Both the position numbers and the translations under genes were made by a program. This document shows positions 1 through 13,540 of a stretch of DNA of 64,000 nt, piece by piece; positions within the stretch are counted from its first letter, which is position 1, and each line of letters opens with the position of its first letter. The stretch is from Pezicula radicicola (taxonomy: Eukaryota; Ascomycota; Leotiomycetes; Helotiales; Dermateaceae), in contig PDUO01000115.1 in assembly GCA_003008705.1 (NCBI GenBank), positions 22,305 to 86,304 of the forward strand, written 5' to 3'. The notes below the pieces were generated by a model that saw only the letters and a program-made list of their open reading frames with translations, searched no databases and was not told the origin of the DNA.

Positions 1-3000
1 TTCCATGCTTCAATACTCATAGGAATGTTGCGTAAGTATTGTACCTTTCTTATGCCTCTTTGTCTGAGCTGTCTGCTATGACCGCCCTTAGGAGAGTCAA
101 CCTTAGGCAAATATGTGCTATCAAGATCAAGTGGAAGGAGATGCTCGTCTAATTTGTACTCGATAAGAGGAATAAATCTTGTGTGGTTGAAGGACAACGA
201 AGGTGTGCGAGTGGGGAAATGTGTCTCTGTTGTAAATGGCAATTCCTCGACATTGGAAGATAGATAGTATCGTGTCATTTTCGAACAATTGGCTTCAGCA
301 GATTTATCTAAAAGAACTCAAATATTAGCAACGATTCATAAAAGGCAACGATAGCTTTGAAGTAAGGGTGGATTGCATAAAGAGCCCGAGATACGGTTCG
401 AGATCTGAAATTTTTCGTATGGCCAGCGGAAGCTGGAAATGACGGGCGTAAAAGTCATGGAAGAATGTCTTTCTGTTGATGGGGATCTTGGTATAAATGC
501 TACTTTTCCGTGGGGACTCCACTTGATTGAAGGGTGGTTCTCTGTGTTTTCTACGAATTTAGTTTCATTGTACTGGTCAATGAAAACCTCGATTATTTCC
601 ATCATCGCTGCAGCTTGCTTAAGCTCTGATATCACTTCGTGCAGCACAACGGAGAAATTTTCATCACTGCGAAGTTTCCGCCTTTTACACGATATATTTA
701 AGTCTTTGCTTATCCTCAAGGCCTCAGATCTATTGACTACCAAAAGACTGGAAGGACGTCACCGCTGCTCCGTGAATGTATGTAATATTGATTTCATGAA
801 AGATTCATCTATGATCTTCTTCGAGGCAGCCTAGAATCTCCCACAAGGAAGCTTGGAGACCAAATGCCTCCACAGGGCCACAATCCCTTCATCCAGCTCA
901 TCGTGGATACTCTGCTGACTTTGACATTGTCCTCCAGAGTGAACTCGGGTCTGTCTCACAGCATTGGGCGTATCTTCGCGCAACACCCTCCGTCCACACC
1001 ATGGCCCGGCCTCCGTCCGAACGGGCCATGCAACTATAACTCAATGGGATCAAGTATCAGCAAAGGATAATGGAGGGACGTAAAGAAGCTTTTATGAGGA
1101 ATATCGAAGGGATGCTCCGAATCTGCATTGTGAGCATGGAGAATTACAATTAACGCTGGGATTGAGATAAAGATATAGTGCGTACTTTGGGCTATAAATG
1201 ATGGCATTGAAACTAACGGGCTTCGCAGATCTTACCTATTCAATGTCGATGACACCAAGTAGGCAGAGATTTGATTTGTACAATTACACAGCACCAGGGG
1301 CTAGCCAATCCTAGTTGCAGCATCTCGTCTTCTCACCACCACATCTGGTAGATGAGTGAAGGCAAAATGAAAGGGAGATGAATGGAGATGCAATCCACCG
1401 CTTCTAGTCTTTTAGTTGACTTTGAGGACCCTCCAAAGAATAACTAGCGCCCAAATATCCCGAATATCGACTTGTCACACAAATTTCTTACTCCTTAGCA
1501 CTACATTAGTTTTAAATATCGCCGAGACAAACACAGCACTACTTTCTTCTCCAAACAGGCTTGTCTCATTTGTTCCGGCATGGCCACTCGGTCTATAGAG
1601 TAACTTCCGATCTATATTCCTAAGATTTCATAGTTATGGGAATATTTGTAACCATCTCAGACTAAAAATCGTCAAGGAAGAGCTAAACTAACAATTACGA
1701 GGACAGTACTTTTCGAAAACACAGCTCAACACTTTTCTTTGCTTCGCGACTAAGAACTTTGCTACGGAGCAACTGGCTCTCGAATATGTTTGATACAGAG
1801 CAGAACGAAGCTACTGCTGCTGGGTCTCTTCCGGTGCGAGGAAATGAGCCGCAAGTTTTCACCGCTCAACTCAAGGAAAAGGAGAGCAGCAAAGGGCTGC
1901 ATCAGCTGGGCAATACATGGAGAGAGAAACATAGGAGATCTAGAGAAGAGGTTTTATAAGCAGGATAGGCAATAGTACATTTATTGAGGAAGGAGGAGAA
2001 CAAGAATCTGGCAAGCGATCCATAGGGATGGAAGCATTGAGCTAGCGATCCTCGCAAGCTCGTGATCCATACAATACTCCTTCAAGCAATCACCACAGCA
2101 TAGCCAATGATAGAGAGGGGAGGATCCAATTCTCAATTCGCCACGTGCAACTCTTCAACCCTCCTTTGGAGTTAGTTTAGGCAGCTTTGAGCAAAGCTGC
2201 TGTTCATGAGTGTTTGTTATCGCGAGAACAGGGGGACATGAGATCACAGACCTTCCCAAGGGGCTACTCGCAATCCATACAGTAACTTAACAGCTATTAA
2301 GATGATTGAGGAAGGGAAGTTATGCTTGGATCTGCTTTAAATGGAGCAGAGCTAAGCTTGCTACTGTTTGTAAGCATCTCCTAATATGAAGGCATAAGGA
2401 TCTGGCAAGTGTATGGACGGAGGGAGAAGAACAAATATCTACTAAACGATCAATATGGATGGAAACATCAAGTCAACGATCCTCACAAGCTTGCGATCCA
2501 TACAATACGTCTTGTGGCAATCGCCACATACATGGTGGTGCTGTGCCCTTCTTCATCTGTCACTATTTCCCCCAACATGTTTTAGAGAAGGTCAATGTTA
2601 GGGTAGCAACTCTGTTGTATTCTGTGCAGAGCTAAGAGCTCTATTGAAAGTCGATTTACAAGCCTGTACTACAAGAGATTGCTATTACAAAGAGGCAAAG
2701 TAAGGATAGCTGGAGGCCTATCCTGGAATATACTTCACTGTTCAACAATGACCGCGCCGCTAAATAACACCCCATGTCGTTCTTCTAACAATTCCACGAA
2801 GGGTTTGACAACGCCACCTCAACAGCGACAAATTTCCACTAAATCTGCATGTGATACTTTCTTAGCAAAAGATTATGAACTGAGAAATATATATGAGCTT
2901 CTTTTTCAATACATCTCCTATCTATAGTATCTTCCATTATCCCACTTTTAACTCGAAGCCTTGGATTTACATTTTTGCTCTTTTTCTAGTTATAATATTC

Positions 3001-4035
3001 CGGAAGAAAGTGCCAGTCCAGAGGAGTGTGCAAGGAAATAAGCGTCCTTTAGGATCGCAGCCACAACTTGCAAAACAGATCCTGTAAGTCGAGAGATATT
3101 CGATCCAAATTCTGCGACCAGATTTATTTTCTCTCGTTTCGTACAACACATCTAAAAGATAAAATTGCTTTTAAAACCTGACTTTGACTTCAATATCAGC
3201 TGACTCTGAGTTTGACCTCGAGCATGCGAAAGCTTCTCGTGCTTCGGTCGTTTTATTGTTCGGTAATATGGTTTCCGAGGCGAGTAAGTTGGTTCGGAAT
3301 GAAAAACCAGTGAGATCTATGACGCTTATTTTGTAGGCGAGTAGCTTCTGCAAACTTGGTAGATGCTAGGGTTCGTGATTGCGGTTTGGGAGTTTGAATG
3401 AAACTGGGAAGTTACCAACTTACTTAAAATGTACATCTAGATACACGGCAGGAATTCTAAAGTGGGGTTTTGTAGCATAGTGGATGGCATCTAGGTAGGT
3501 TATCTTCAAGCTGGAAGACTGGTGAAGTAATGATATTTATGATTAGTAAAAATAGAGGATTGGAATAAAATTGTAGGCATAAATCTCACAGACACGAGAA
3601 TCATGGTAAATAGTTTGAACTCCCAAAACGCCATTCTAATTATTATTCTATAACATCTTCTCTTTCTAACCCCATTTTAAACACCATCGCCTATATCTAC
3701 GTCTATAATACGCCTCCAGACATCCCATCTCCTATATACAATTTTCTTCCATTCTTTCCCCAACCCCTACCCCATTCCTATTCCCACAATGTAACAAACT
3801 TTTAAATCAAGCGAATGACTAGCCAAGAACAATACCAGCGCCAACACCCTATCTACTGTGTTCTGTCTCCCGAGTCGTCAACATAAAGTCATCAAATCTA
3901 AATCCCACTCTGACCAAAATCCAAAACACCTTGCTCGCTCGCTAAAACAAAGTGCAATGCCTGCAGCATCTCCGTTCTCTTGAGCCTAGCTCCAAAACCA
4001 AAAGCCACCAAAACAAGTAACCAAACTCCAAAGTC
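1..4035. other. Gene-poor left flank, decayed intergenic DNA
   Basis: No coding region can be supported here. The longest open frame, about 135 codons on the minus strand at 336-743, has no recognisable motif and is overlapped by an open frame of similar length on the other strand, so neither is convincing. The stretch from about 1990 to 2540 contains a degenerate direct repeat (listed separately). From about 3540 to 4035 the DNA is pyrimidine-rich and lies just downstream of the membrane-protein gene that ends at 4036, so part of it is probably that gene's 3' untranslated region. Confidence 0.5.
1985..2530. repeat. Degenerate direct repeat, two copies about 440 bp apart
   Basis: Two blocks of roughly 100 bp, near 1990-2100 and 2425-2530, share the order of several words: a GGAGAAGAACAA-like start, a GATGGAARCAT word, then CGATCCTCRCAAGCT and a GCGATCCATACAATAC-like word. 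They differ at many positions. This suggests an old duplicated unit, with no coding content that I can see. Confidence 0.5.
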
Positions 4036-5103
4036 TTACTCAGGATAAAACTCCATAAGTACATACCACTGCAAGAAACTACCGATCAGAAATGCCCACC
4101 TCCCAACAAAAGCAGCCAAACCACTTGCAAACTTGTCACCGGGCAGAAGTAACATCAAACTACCAGTAAGCACAAATCCAAATGCACCAACGGCACTCCA
4201 GAAGTACACATGCCAGTTGACATCGAAAATCTTCGGTTTCCACCATTTCTCCTGCATTAGAACCATGAGGACGAGGCCGGCTGTGAAGAAGCATAGACCG
4301 CCGAGGAGTGTAGGCAGGAAGATGAGGATCTGGGAAAGACTTTGGTGTTTTGGGTCGATAAGGCCGGGGTAGGAGGAGATGTTGGAGATGGTGAAGATTG
4401 CTGCTCCGAGGAGTTGGATTAGACCTGCTTGGAAGGCTGGGTTGGGCATGTAGATTGTCTTGAGTTCAATGAGTGTTGGCCACCAGACGAATGCTGAGCT
4501 TCCTAATAGTGCTGGCTTGTAACTTGCAGTTGCCTGCAGTCCTTCCTCGAGCTTTCGCGCATCTGCCTTTTCGTCTGGGGTGAGATCTCCGCGGTCGACG
4601 TTGAAAGCACCGACGAGTCCTAGACAGATACCAAAGAGAAAGGTGGTCGCTGCTATTGTGAGGGTTGTTGGTACTGCAATTGTTTTCTCTCCATTGAAGT
4701 TCGTGTTTGGAGCAACGATGGGGAGGAAGCCGAAGAAGGAATTGATTAACCAGGTTGCGTTGGTAAAGAAGAAGATCACAGCAACCTGCCAGCTGATGTC
4801 TTTATATGGAAATACGGTACACATTCGTCTAAGTCTGTTGAAAGGTCCAGAATACTCAAGTTGTGTGATCGCAGGTTCTGGGTCGATATTAACCTCATAT
4901 GAGGTGACAGATAAGCGATCTTCGTTGCATTTCTGCTTATATGTTGCGTAATCCAGTGGGGAGAACTGTCTTGCTCGCTTGGTACCGTTTCCCTCCCTTT
5001 CCTGAAGAGTGGGTAATTGTGGTCGAATTCCATTTTGGCCATAACTCGGATTGTAGACAGTTGCTCGCAGATAAGTAGTCCGAAGAGGAGCTGAAATGTT
5101 CAT
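4036..5103 (-). CDS. Six-helix integral membrane protein of unknown function (355 aa)
   Basis: This is a single-exon gene of 355 codons. The first 100 residues are soluble and basic. Six hydrophobic segments follow, at about 104-130, 143-166, 223-242, 256-281, 297-320 and 328-350, with a charged loop at 167-200 (RGDLTPDEKADARKLEEG). The N-terminal region has a conserved look just before the first helix (YSGPFNRLRRMCTVFPYKD). I recognise it as the kind of membrane protein that is widespread in filamentous ascomycetes, but I know no function and no named family for it. The start at 5103 is the first ATG of the frame, and the stop follows FYPE. No intron is needed. Being long, hydrophobic and without low complexity, it is very unlikely to be a chance ORF. 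The function is unknown; a transporter or sensor role would be guesswork. Confidence 0.83.
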   Translation of the reverse strand: MNISAPLRTTYLRATVYNPSYGQNGIRPQLPTLQEREGNGTKRARQFSPLDYATYKQKCNEDRLSVTSYEVNIDPEPAITQLEYSGPFNRLRRMCTVFPYKDISWQVAVIFFFTNATWLINSFFGFLPIVAPNTNFNGEKTIAVPTTLTIAATTFLFGICLGLVGAFNVDRGDLTPDEKADARKLEEGLQATASYKPALLGSSAFVWWPTLIELKTIYMPNPAFQAGLIQLLGAAIFTISNISSYPGLIDPKHQSLSQILIFLPTLLGGLCFFTAGLVLMVLMQEKWWKPKIFDVNWHVYFWSAVGAFGFVLTGSLMLLLPGDKFASGLAAFVGRWAFLIGSFLQWYVLMEFYPE

Positions 5104-8100
5104 TATTGACCCTTTTTGGCCGTGTATACTGTAAGAAAAGACAAGGTGCCAGCACTACCTCCAACTAGAAAGAGTTCTAGCACCTTGAAGCTCTAAGTAA
5201 TGGAAGAGCCTGGACTCAGCATGATTCATGGGACAGTGGATGAACACCCTCTCCAGTGATACTTGTAGCAAAACACGTTTGGTTCAGCGTCAATTGTCTT
5301 GTAGTAAAAACTATTTTGAGTTGTATCCAGTTTTATTGACTTTGCTGGGTGTAGTTGTGGATATCCAGATGACTATCAGATATCCGCGGGCCTCTTCCGG
5401 ACACAATTGAACGGTGGGTCCCTTTGAACTTCCACGGAAGCTGTGTTCCAAACACATATGCGACTGGGAATTGAGAGAAGCGACCTCAAGCGATCTGTTA
5501 AGCGACGGTCGCTTACCAACCGGCCCGACTGTTGATCTGCAAGATCCATACAATAGAAACATGCAGCGTCGTAGATCACTGTCGTAGATCATAAAAGAAG
5601 CCAACCTCGAGCCCGGAATACTTGTTTGGGTGTTTGGTGACTTGGATGCATTGTTGATCGAGAACCCAACTGTGGAATTAGACTCCAGTCTAGGCTCTTT
5701 GACAGATGCCAAAGCAGTCTTTGTATCAGCAAAGGTGCGTAACTGGCTCAAAGCGTCCACACGGTGGATACGCCGTTGAGAGTTTGCTGGGAGAATTCCA
5801 GAAAAGCCTGGGGTTTCCCTGTTTTATGACAATCTACCCGTGGATCCCGGGACTTTCGAGATAAGCGAAAGGCAACGGGACGACAAGGCGGGAAGAGGTA
5901 CTCCCTGCCGTTGCGAGTCAAGGTCTCGAGCATAGAATTTGTCAAGAGAAAATGTTTTTTCGAGGCAAGTAACCCGAGAGAGCTGTCTTCAAGCACGAGG
6001 TCCAAAGCTGAGCCTCGACATTTAACTTGTTGTTGAACACCTTTAGACGAATGTCAAACAACTCCAATTGATAAGAACCAGATTTCTGAATACCAGGTCA
6101 AAGTTCTTGTTGGAAGAGTATTTCTGGTTTAATTTTAGCAGAAGCGCTTGCAGTATGAAGTGTACGGGGCTTGGAGGAGCGTTCGTTTTGCAATTACCAG
6201 TGGCCGTGGGATCTCCTTTGTGGGTTTTCAACCAGAACCAGAACCGAAGATCCTCCAAGTTTGTGCAATCTGATGCTGGGTTGCATTGCCATTGAATCCC
6301 CAAGGTTCTTTTTGCTTGTCTTTTCCCCAAATGTGGATGCCTGGTTTTTGCTTCCCCTGGAACCAGAATGACTAGCGCACATGGACTTGGCAGGGGAGGT
6401 CTTGGCGTTAGAAACGGATGGGTTGAGACGATTTGCATGTGAAAAAGAGCTGCAGATTTCGGCTCTGATTGTGCTCTTTAGACACATATAAGTTTCTTTT
6501 TTACAATGATCGCCCAACCTCAATTGTCTTTGTGTTTGTCCCTATTTCATGGCAACACTAATGTATACTATACTGCTAAGTTCGTAGCTGTATAGTAGCA
6601 AAGGGTAAAGTAAAAAGCCCTAAGTGTCTTTGGTGACATTGGAAAAATTTACGACAATAAAGAGGGCTACTTTTCATCTATAGTTTCTGTTCAGCTGGAA
6701 TTGGTTGTCTCTTGTCGATGTCTAATATCTTACTTGTAGGCAACACCCTCCTCTCTTCCCTACAACTATCCACCATCCGCCTGCGAATATTGACACAGGA
6801 CTTGTGTACACATATTATGCAAATCGTGATAAGGATCTGAGACTGTCGCTTTTTGCTGGGAGTGTTTCATGTATCCAGAACTTCTATCCATATCGATACC
6901 CTGGATCGTTGTTTGATCTCCCCTGGCTTTCTCTTCAATCTGTGCATAGGTAGCTGATTCCAACATGTTAGCATATGGACCATTAAAGGACAAAGTACAT
7001 GGCTTGACACCTACATAGACTGAGCTCTGTAAACGTTGTCTCCTTCAACACCTTTCAACCAAAGGAGTGTCCATATGTCTATAAAACTCGTTCTTTGTCA
7101 TCTCTTCATCCCTTCATTATCCTCAATCTGTTGGGCCCTTTTCCAGTTCACTGTCGTATTCTGAACGTGTCCACTTTCCAGGCTTATGACCAATTGTCCC
7201 CATCTTGGCTACGGATCCTTGACACGCTCTGCTAGTCTCGTTCAGACACACTCATCATCTGTGGATGCATATGAGGGATTGATGCAGGTGTGAGGCAGAT
7301 CAATTTTTAATAGGAAACAGGTTTTCTATTTATCTTCCAACTGTCAGCAATCTTCTTTGGAAACTCAGCAGCAAGTTGGCTTGGACTTACAGCCGTTTTC
7401 GGTACTATCTGAACTGTTTGTTCCTCGAGCTTCCATTGTATTTCTGTTGCATTAAATGTACTGACATATCTGTTTTGTACGTCGCAGAAAACTACGACAC
7501 ACGAGAGCGTCGAGGAGAAGTGCCTTGGGAAGTACAATCAGTGCTTCTACACGAAGTCCGGTGAACTTCTCCAGGCGGATGGAACTGTGTTTTGGTTCCC
7601 TCGTAAGGAGAGGCAAAGACAATTGCAGAGAATGCATTCCTGTAAACGAGCTGGCTTTCTGAATAGCAAAATGCCAGAGAAGTGATATGTCAACATCAGT
7701 GCCTTGTGCTACGAATATAGTTGCTGAGAAGGACTGAAACGCCCATCCAGCCGAGACTTTAACCTCCCAAACTAGGAATTAGCTGCAGTTGCTATCAGAT
7801 ACAGCGGTCTTGATGTTGAACTAGGTTCGGCTGCACTTTGGTTCTTCGGGTTTGCTTGATGTGCGTGACTTCCATTTTCTGTCGCGCTCTGTTCTCTAGC
7901 ATGTCTCCCATAGATCAACACCTCGAACCACAATCTTCTCTCTATCAAAATTCCCCACAAACGAATTCAACAACTATCACCCCATTCCTCAGCTCCGCCA
8001 ACATTCGCTCAGATATGTAGCCTTTCGAGGCAGCAATGTTGTACTCGGAAAATTCATTCATGATTTTATCAGAGATATTCAGTAACTCTCATGGTATCGC

Positions 8101-11100
8101 CATGTCAAGAGGCTCGAAATCATCAGATCGATTACGCCAAACGGATAGGTTATAATCAAATCCCAAGCTCGGTGCACTAACACGCAATAGCTGTACTGCG
8201 CCACCATTGACCCCTACCTGGAACACGAGAACAGCTGTCAATAACATCGCGTTGATGAGCTTCAATGACCCCGCCAATTTTCAAAGTTCAGGCAAGCACC
8301 ACCAGACACACACATGGTGACTCACTAGAAGGTTACTTGTGTGTGAGCAAATATAGTATATTGTGGAGACCTGGTGATATTGGAGTCTGTAGCTTAGAGG
8401 GCCGAGCCCTGGTAATCCGAAGAGGAACTTATGGTGAGTCTCTATCTGCATACTTTCAGAAAGATATAAGCTAATGAATGATTCATATCTGTAGATGAAA
8501 TCACCTTGCTCGCGCGAAGATTTGTCACCGAGGCAGATGCCACACTTAAGAGTTTGGAGAAGCAGAACAAATTACCGTTGAAGATTTCAGACGATTCAAC
8601 TTAAGCAGGCCGAAAGGTCAAGATGTACATTTGGACAAGACAAAGTCGCAGTCGCGAAAGACCACCAGCGACTCTATCACCTCACTTTACACCAGAGAAA
8701 AGATTGTTGCAGATAACGGATTAAGAGTAAGATCCACCTGAGAACCTTTCCCTAATCCATACTAATACATGTTATCAGGTAGTATCATGAAGCACTACGG
8801 TATTCAACAGGCACAACAGTATTGCTATATGAGGCATTCATATTTTGTCGAACCATTTACAAGATTCATAATCAACCAACGAAGGCTTGATATGGAAGAT
8901 TTATTACAACTACCAATGTGAACAAGCTAGGATGGTGCTCTTTATGCTGCTAGGTTTCTATCCTTAGATAATGGCAAAGGGCTAGCATTTCTGCTGGTTG
9001 AGATTCGATAAACACATTACGGTTGTTGGTCCGAAAGACGGACATTTGGAACCAGCATAGTCTGCAAGAGCAGGAGGTCACAGCCGTAAATGGATCGGTA
9101 CGTTGAGTTTCATTCTGAAATCCAGAAACAGAAGAAGCTTTCTTTACATTTGTTTATTCTTGTGTCCGACGTTTCAAAGGGTCAGATCTGACTTTCAACC
9201 ACAGTATACTTGCTATAAAGGAACTAAGGAGCCACAAATTGGCTCTAGAAAAACCCCCGAGCAAAAACAGATAGCCTCAATTTGGCTTATATCTTCCACT
9301 AGACGACAGGTTCCAACGCGTTCATCGCTCTCTTCCGAATTTAAGAATACGGGCACTATCAGAGACTTTCACATAGAATACTACAGTCACGTAAGAGCGC
9401 AACAACTCCCGATCTTATTTGACTTTACTAACTCATCATCGAGCGCTGCGCCAACGAGTTCCTGAATCCCTTGCCGAGTACTACCAAATTTCTTGAGTAA
9501 TTTCCATAAGATATGTATGTGAGTTACTCAAGTCAAGTAAGGTACTTAAGTCAAGTGGGCTACCTAAATTGAGTGAGTTACTCAAATCAAGCAGCTTTGT
9601 TCCTCGGAACAAAGCACCACTCAATGACGTTCACCATCGAGGATGGAATGAACGTTCTTTCTGATGCCATCTACCACTTGGAGACTTTTGATGTCACAAC
9701 AATCCGTGCATAAATACCAATGTTCTTGCTTGCCAGAAAGATCAAAGCAATGGCCGTTAGGATGACCTTGAGTAGGGGAGGAAGCGACGAGATCTATGGT
9801 GGTCACTTTCAGGTCCCGAGTTATACACAAGATCTTCGTGGAGAAGTATGAGGCCGGAGAGATCTCATTTGAAATTCTTGTTACATCATTTGGGCAAGTC
9901 TTTTGTTGAACGGAATGGTTATTTGGGGAGCAACATGAGGGTGGCAAATGTGTTGCATTCTGTGAGGAGCAAAGGAAGCTCCGAAAATGGCCTATTTGTA
10001 CTAGGATGGGACTACCACATACCTAATCCCAGATACACCTTGGTGTTTCACAATAAGAATCATTCAGCTACTTCCAAGCTGCTGGCAACAGGTTGGTGTT
10101 AAGTTATACCAATATGAACGTGCCAGTCTTCCTCGCAAGGACATGACTTGCCATACGCAAACCGGAAATTTCCAAACTCAAAGTTCCACTATACCGGGCT
10201 AACTTTTATTCTTGTTGGGGATTTCACATTGTGCGACTATGGTCTTAAATACTGATTGCCATATAGTTACATACAAAAGAGTTTCTCTGAAGGAAAGATC
10301 TTCTTTGGAAGCTCTTGAAATTTATTGAAACTTGGAGATACAATGACCAATATAAATAAATCATGAGTAGGGTGCTAAAAACAACCTGCTATATTTCTAA
10401 TGCCATTTGGCCTGAATGGTGCAAATGTGATATAAGTTCTAGCTGTGACCTTGTGCTGGATATTTGCAATGAGAAATCCTCAAGGTGAGAAAAGTCTGCC
10501 ATGTGTCGAGGAGAACTACTTCCCGAATACATATTGTAGTGTCAAAGAATGTTGATGTTGGATCCGAGCCCGTCGTCTTGGCTGTACGAGTGTACGATGG
10601 GTGTACAAGGTGTGTGAGGCCTGAAGTTGGCCAGCTAATTACTCGAGCACACTGATCATGTTATGGAATCAGGATGTGAGAGTAAGTATCTATATTAATC
10701 TTTATCGTGTGCTAGTTGTGGCTATTACGAAGCCTGAATTTGAGCACCCTATCCAATACGGGAAGAATGGGTCTTAAATTTGAAGTGATTCCCAATGCGG
10801 TATCGCGCGTTGAATGTAAATTGACTTGAAGTGAGGTCCTTCCTCACTTTCTCTCCCCACACCATTCCCATAATTATCATTCATAATCATCAATCATCAT
10901 CCGCAATCATCAAGCTCTTCTTCCTCCTCTTCCTCCTCTTCATTGTCAGATCGTCAAAATGATTTCTCCAAAAAGGAGGGCTCTCTAGAGTCTTTAAGTG
11001 AGTAACGCCCAACCTGATTCCCCAGCCCTTCAGCAGCGCGGCTGGACGCGATCGCAGATTGCAGAGCCAAGAAGACTGCACCATCATGGCTCGAGCATCC

Positions 11101-11165
11101 CATTCCATTCCATCCACCAAGCTGTCGATCTACAGGTTGATGGCAGTATGGCTGACGCATAGATA
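5104..11165. other. Long intergenic region without supported genes
   Basis: Many frames of 60-150 codons occur on both strands, for example on the minus strand at 5311-5760, 5748-6005 and 6043-6438, but none shows a family motif, a signal peptide or a consistent splice model. A minus-strand stretch between 5300 and 6500 is the best place for a missed fast-evolving gene. Near 9510-9600 there is a short degenerate tandem of about 18-20 bp built on GTTACTCAAGTCAAG-like words. Near 10870-10955 there are simple ATC and CTT/CCT runs. Confidence 0.45.
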
Positions 11166-11167
11166 GA

Positions 11168-11995
11168 ATGGTTGCTCAAAAGTCGAAGCATCTCTGGGTC
11201 CTCCCCTTACGAGCAATTTTGCCAACTCACGCCCGGGAGGGCCTGGAGGGGCAGACTCTAAAGTCAAATAATAAGTCTGCTATATTCTCCGCTCTCTTCT
11301 TAGTGTTTGGGAAGCTAATATGGAAGGAGTTTTAAAGCGGCAGAAATTCAAAGACTCTGAACAAGATTCCACTGCCTTCCGGGTGCCTCCCCTTCCCCGT
11401 ACTCCTTGACAATCTGTCTGGGAGGACCTGGGGGGCTAAACTTCAATAAGTTAAATTTGTAAGGATACATTCACAAGACACTTCTCAAATTGCAACGCAG
11501 CTGATTTCTAAGAAATTTGAATGTAACAGAAAATCAAATACTTTGACCAAGATCCCATTGCCCTCTGGGTACCTCCCTCGTAGTTCTTCTGTACATTTCT
11601 GGGAGGGCCCGGAGGGCCACACAATTCAACAAGAAAAGCACAGAAATAAGTAGCTTCCTACCGGGGATTACAGTACCAGAAACAAAATGCCGCTCCAACC
11701 AGACATGCATCAGCAGCAAGAAAGCCCCGTATTAACAGATAATCCCATCCTCTGCGATGTCACTGTTCAACAATCAGTCCTTCGGCATCGACACAGTCAT
11801 CACCAGCCGAGCCGACCTTTAGCAAATCAAATCGCAAGTCCACTCCTCTTCTCTCCTTCCTTTCAAAGTTCGCGCAGCTAACTACAAGAAAAGCCACAGA
11901 TGTTCAAGACCCTTGCGAAGATCCCACTGCCCATTTGCGCAAGACAGCAAGACGGCCCTTGGGGTGGCTAAGTTTCTCAGAGCAAAAGCCGACAC
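11168..11995. repeat. Degenerate tandem array, unit about 183 bp
   Basis: The same ordered words recur. A GGGAGGRCCYGG core is seen at about 11234, 11419 and 11598. An upstream word of the form AARATYCCAYTGCC is seen at about 11361, 11544 and 11913. The spacings are about 180-185 bp or twice that, so four to five units can be inferred, with the unit between 11.70 and 11.88 kb strongly diverged. There is no protein-coding periodicity and no internal family motif. Confidence 0.6.
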
Positions 11996-11999
11996 ATCT

Positions 12000-13540
12000 A
12001 AATATTTCCCAACGTCTGAACACTTTTAAATCTCAAGGTTTGGAGCCACAAACTTTGCCAACTTACCTCATGAAGAGCCAAAAGTTGACATCAACGAATG
12101 GTCCCAAAATGGGACTGCAAAGATAAACTCTATACTTGCTACAACCAATTTCAAAACCGAGAGGTCTTACGCCAAGTACACACAATATGTACCCATTATT
12201 CAAGCACGGCTCACTCCCTGCCGCTCTCGCTCCATATCCAATAATTCCAACAAAGAAACCGTGCATGTATGTTTTCTCTCCCCAAGTCTCTCCACTACGG
12301 CTCAGCTGGGACTAATTTACTGCAGTCCCAATTTCTAAACCTCAACTTACTTATTCCATTGGAGTATACATTTAAGCGAAGCAGCAGCGTCGGTAGTGCG
12401 AACCACAAGCAAAAGTACAACTGGTCTTAACAGCGACAGCTCTCAGAAGGAAATACAGCAGGAAGAATGATTTGGGTACTCCATGGCGTACACAATGATT
12501 GGGATTTGTATGTGAGAGGCCAGGAAAAATGTTCTTATTCACGTCTCAGATAATATGGCATAGTATGTTAGAAACTGACCCTTTGTCTCAACACGTAGAA
12601 CCAAACGTCCCTGACTGCTGTATTTTAAAGTAGAGACAGGTGCTAATAAGGCACAGTACACCCTATTCTTTTGAATAGAATGACGAGAGTGTCTGTTGTC
12701 TCCTGTGCCTTTGTCGTCAAACACCAAGAGGATGCTTGGAAATTGGGGTCAAGATTGAAACTTAAAACTTTGCTGGTCAAACTTGAACGAAAATATTATT
12801 GGGCTTGAACTCAAGGCGCGGCATAGTTTGATGAAATGGGCTTGGTGGTTGAGTGACAGGATGGAAATGGATGACTGTGGCGTTGCTAGGCTTTTGAAGA
12901 ATTTTCAAATCTCGCCGGGTAACACTAAAATGCCTTGAGCAACTCACTTGCTTCGAGTAATTCAACAGATTTGAATAGCCCTGTTTATTTGATTGGCTAT
13001 TTTTATGCCAGTAACCTACATTATCATGTCTTTAAGTGTTCCTCTACTTTCACTCGTATCACTAGTGGGTGAGTGTTCTAATTTTAAGTTCCACACTGAG
13101 CGAGGTTGTATATATCAAGAAACAATCATTTATATGAATCATGTCCTATGCCTTTGCGATCTATCAATGATCTGCGACAAACGCCTTAACTAGCAATTAT
13201 ATAACGACCCATTACGATCTAACGCTATTGCAAGACTTTGTAAGTCTCTGCTGCGATAGTGCCGTAAGTCTGATAAAGTATGAAGGTGTTACTTATCATA
13301 GCAGAAGCAGTAGGCTTGAATTTCGCTGTCATCATCTTTTTCAGCCCATTTTCCAATCAACAAGCTCTCTAGGCACCCAAACACCAATGATTCCTTGCTT
13401 CCCTGCCCAACGCTCATGACACCACTCCTCTCCTCGACTTTCTCGCACCTCACCTAGTCACCACCCCTGCTTTAATGCTACTAAGTACCGACTTCAAGTT
13501 TTATTGGCTCCATTAGGCCATTACAAAGTCTTGAGATGCT
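12000..13540. other. Intergenic, nothing recognised
   Basis: This stretch has only short open frames (up to about 67 codons) on both strands, with no motif, no splice model and no clear repeat beyond the tail of the 183-bp array. Confidence 0.4.

Noticed and set aside
439..834. 131-codon plus frame and the overlapping 135-codon minus frame near the left edge
   Set aside because: They overlap on opposite strands, have no motif, and I could not fit either to a splice model or to the HeLo-type domains I compared by eye.
5311..6523. Series of minus frames of 85-149 codons that could be exons of one gene
   Set aside because: I could not find donor and acceptor pairs that connect them, and the products are Ser/Lys-rich without a recognisable fold.
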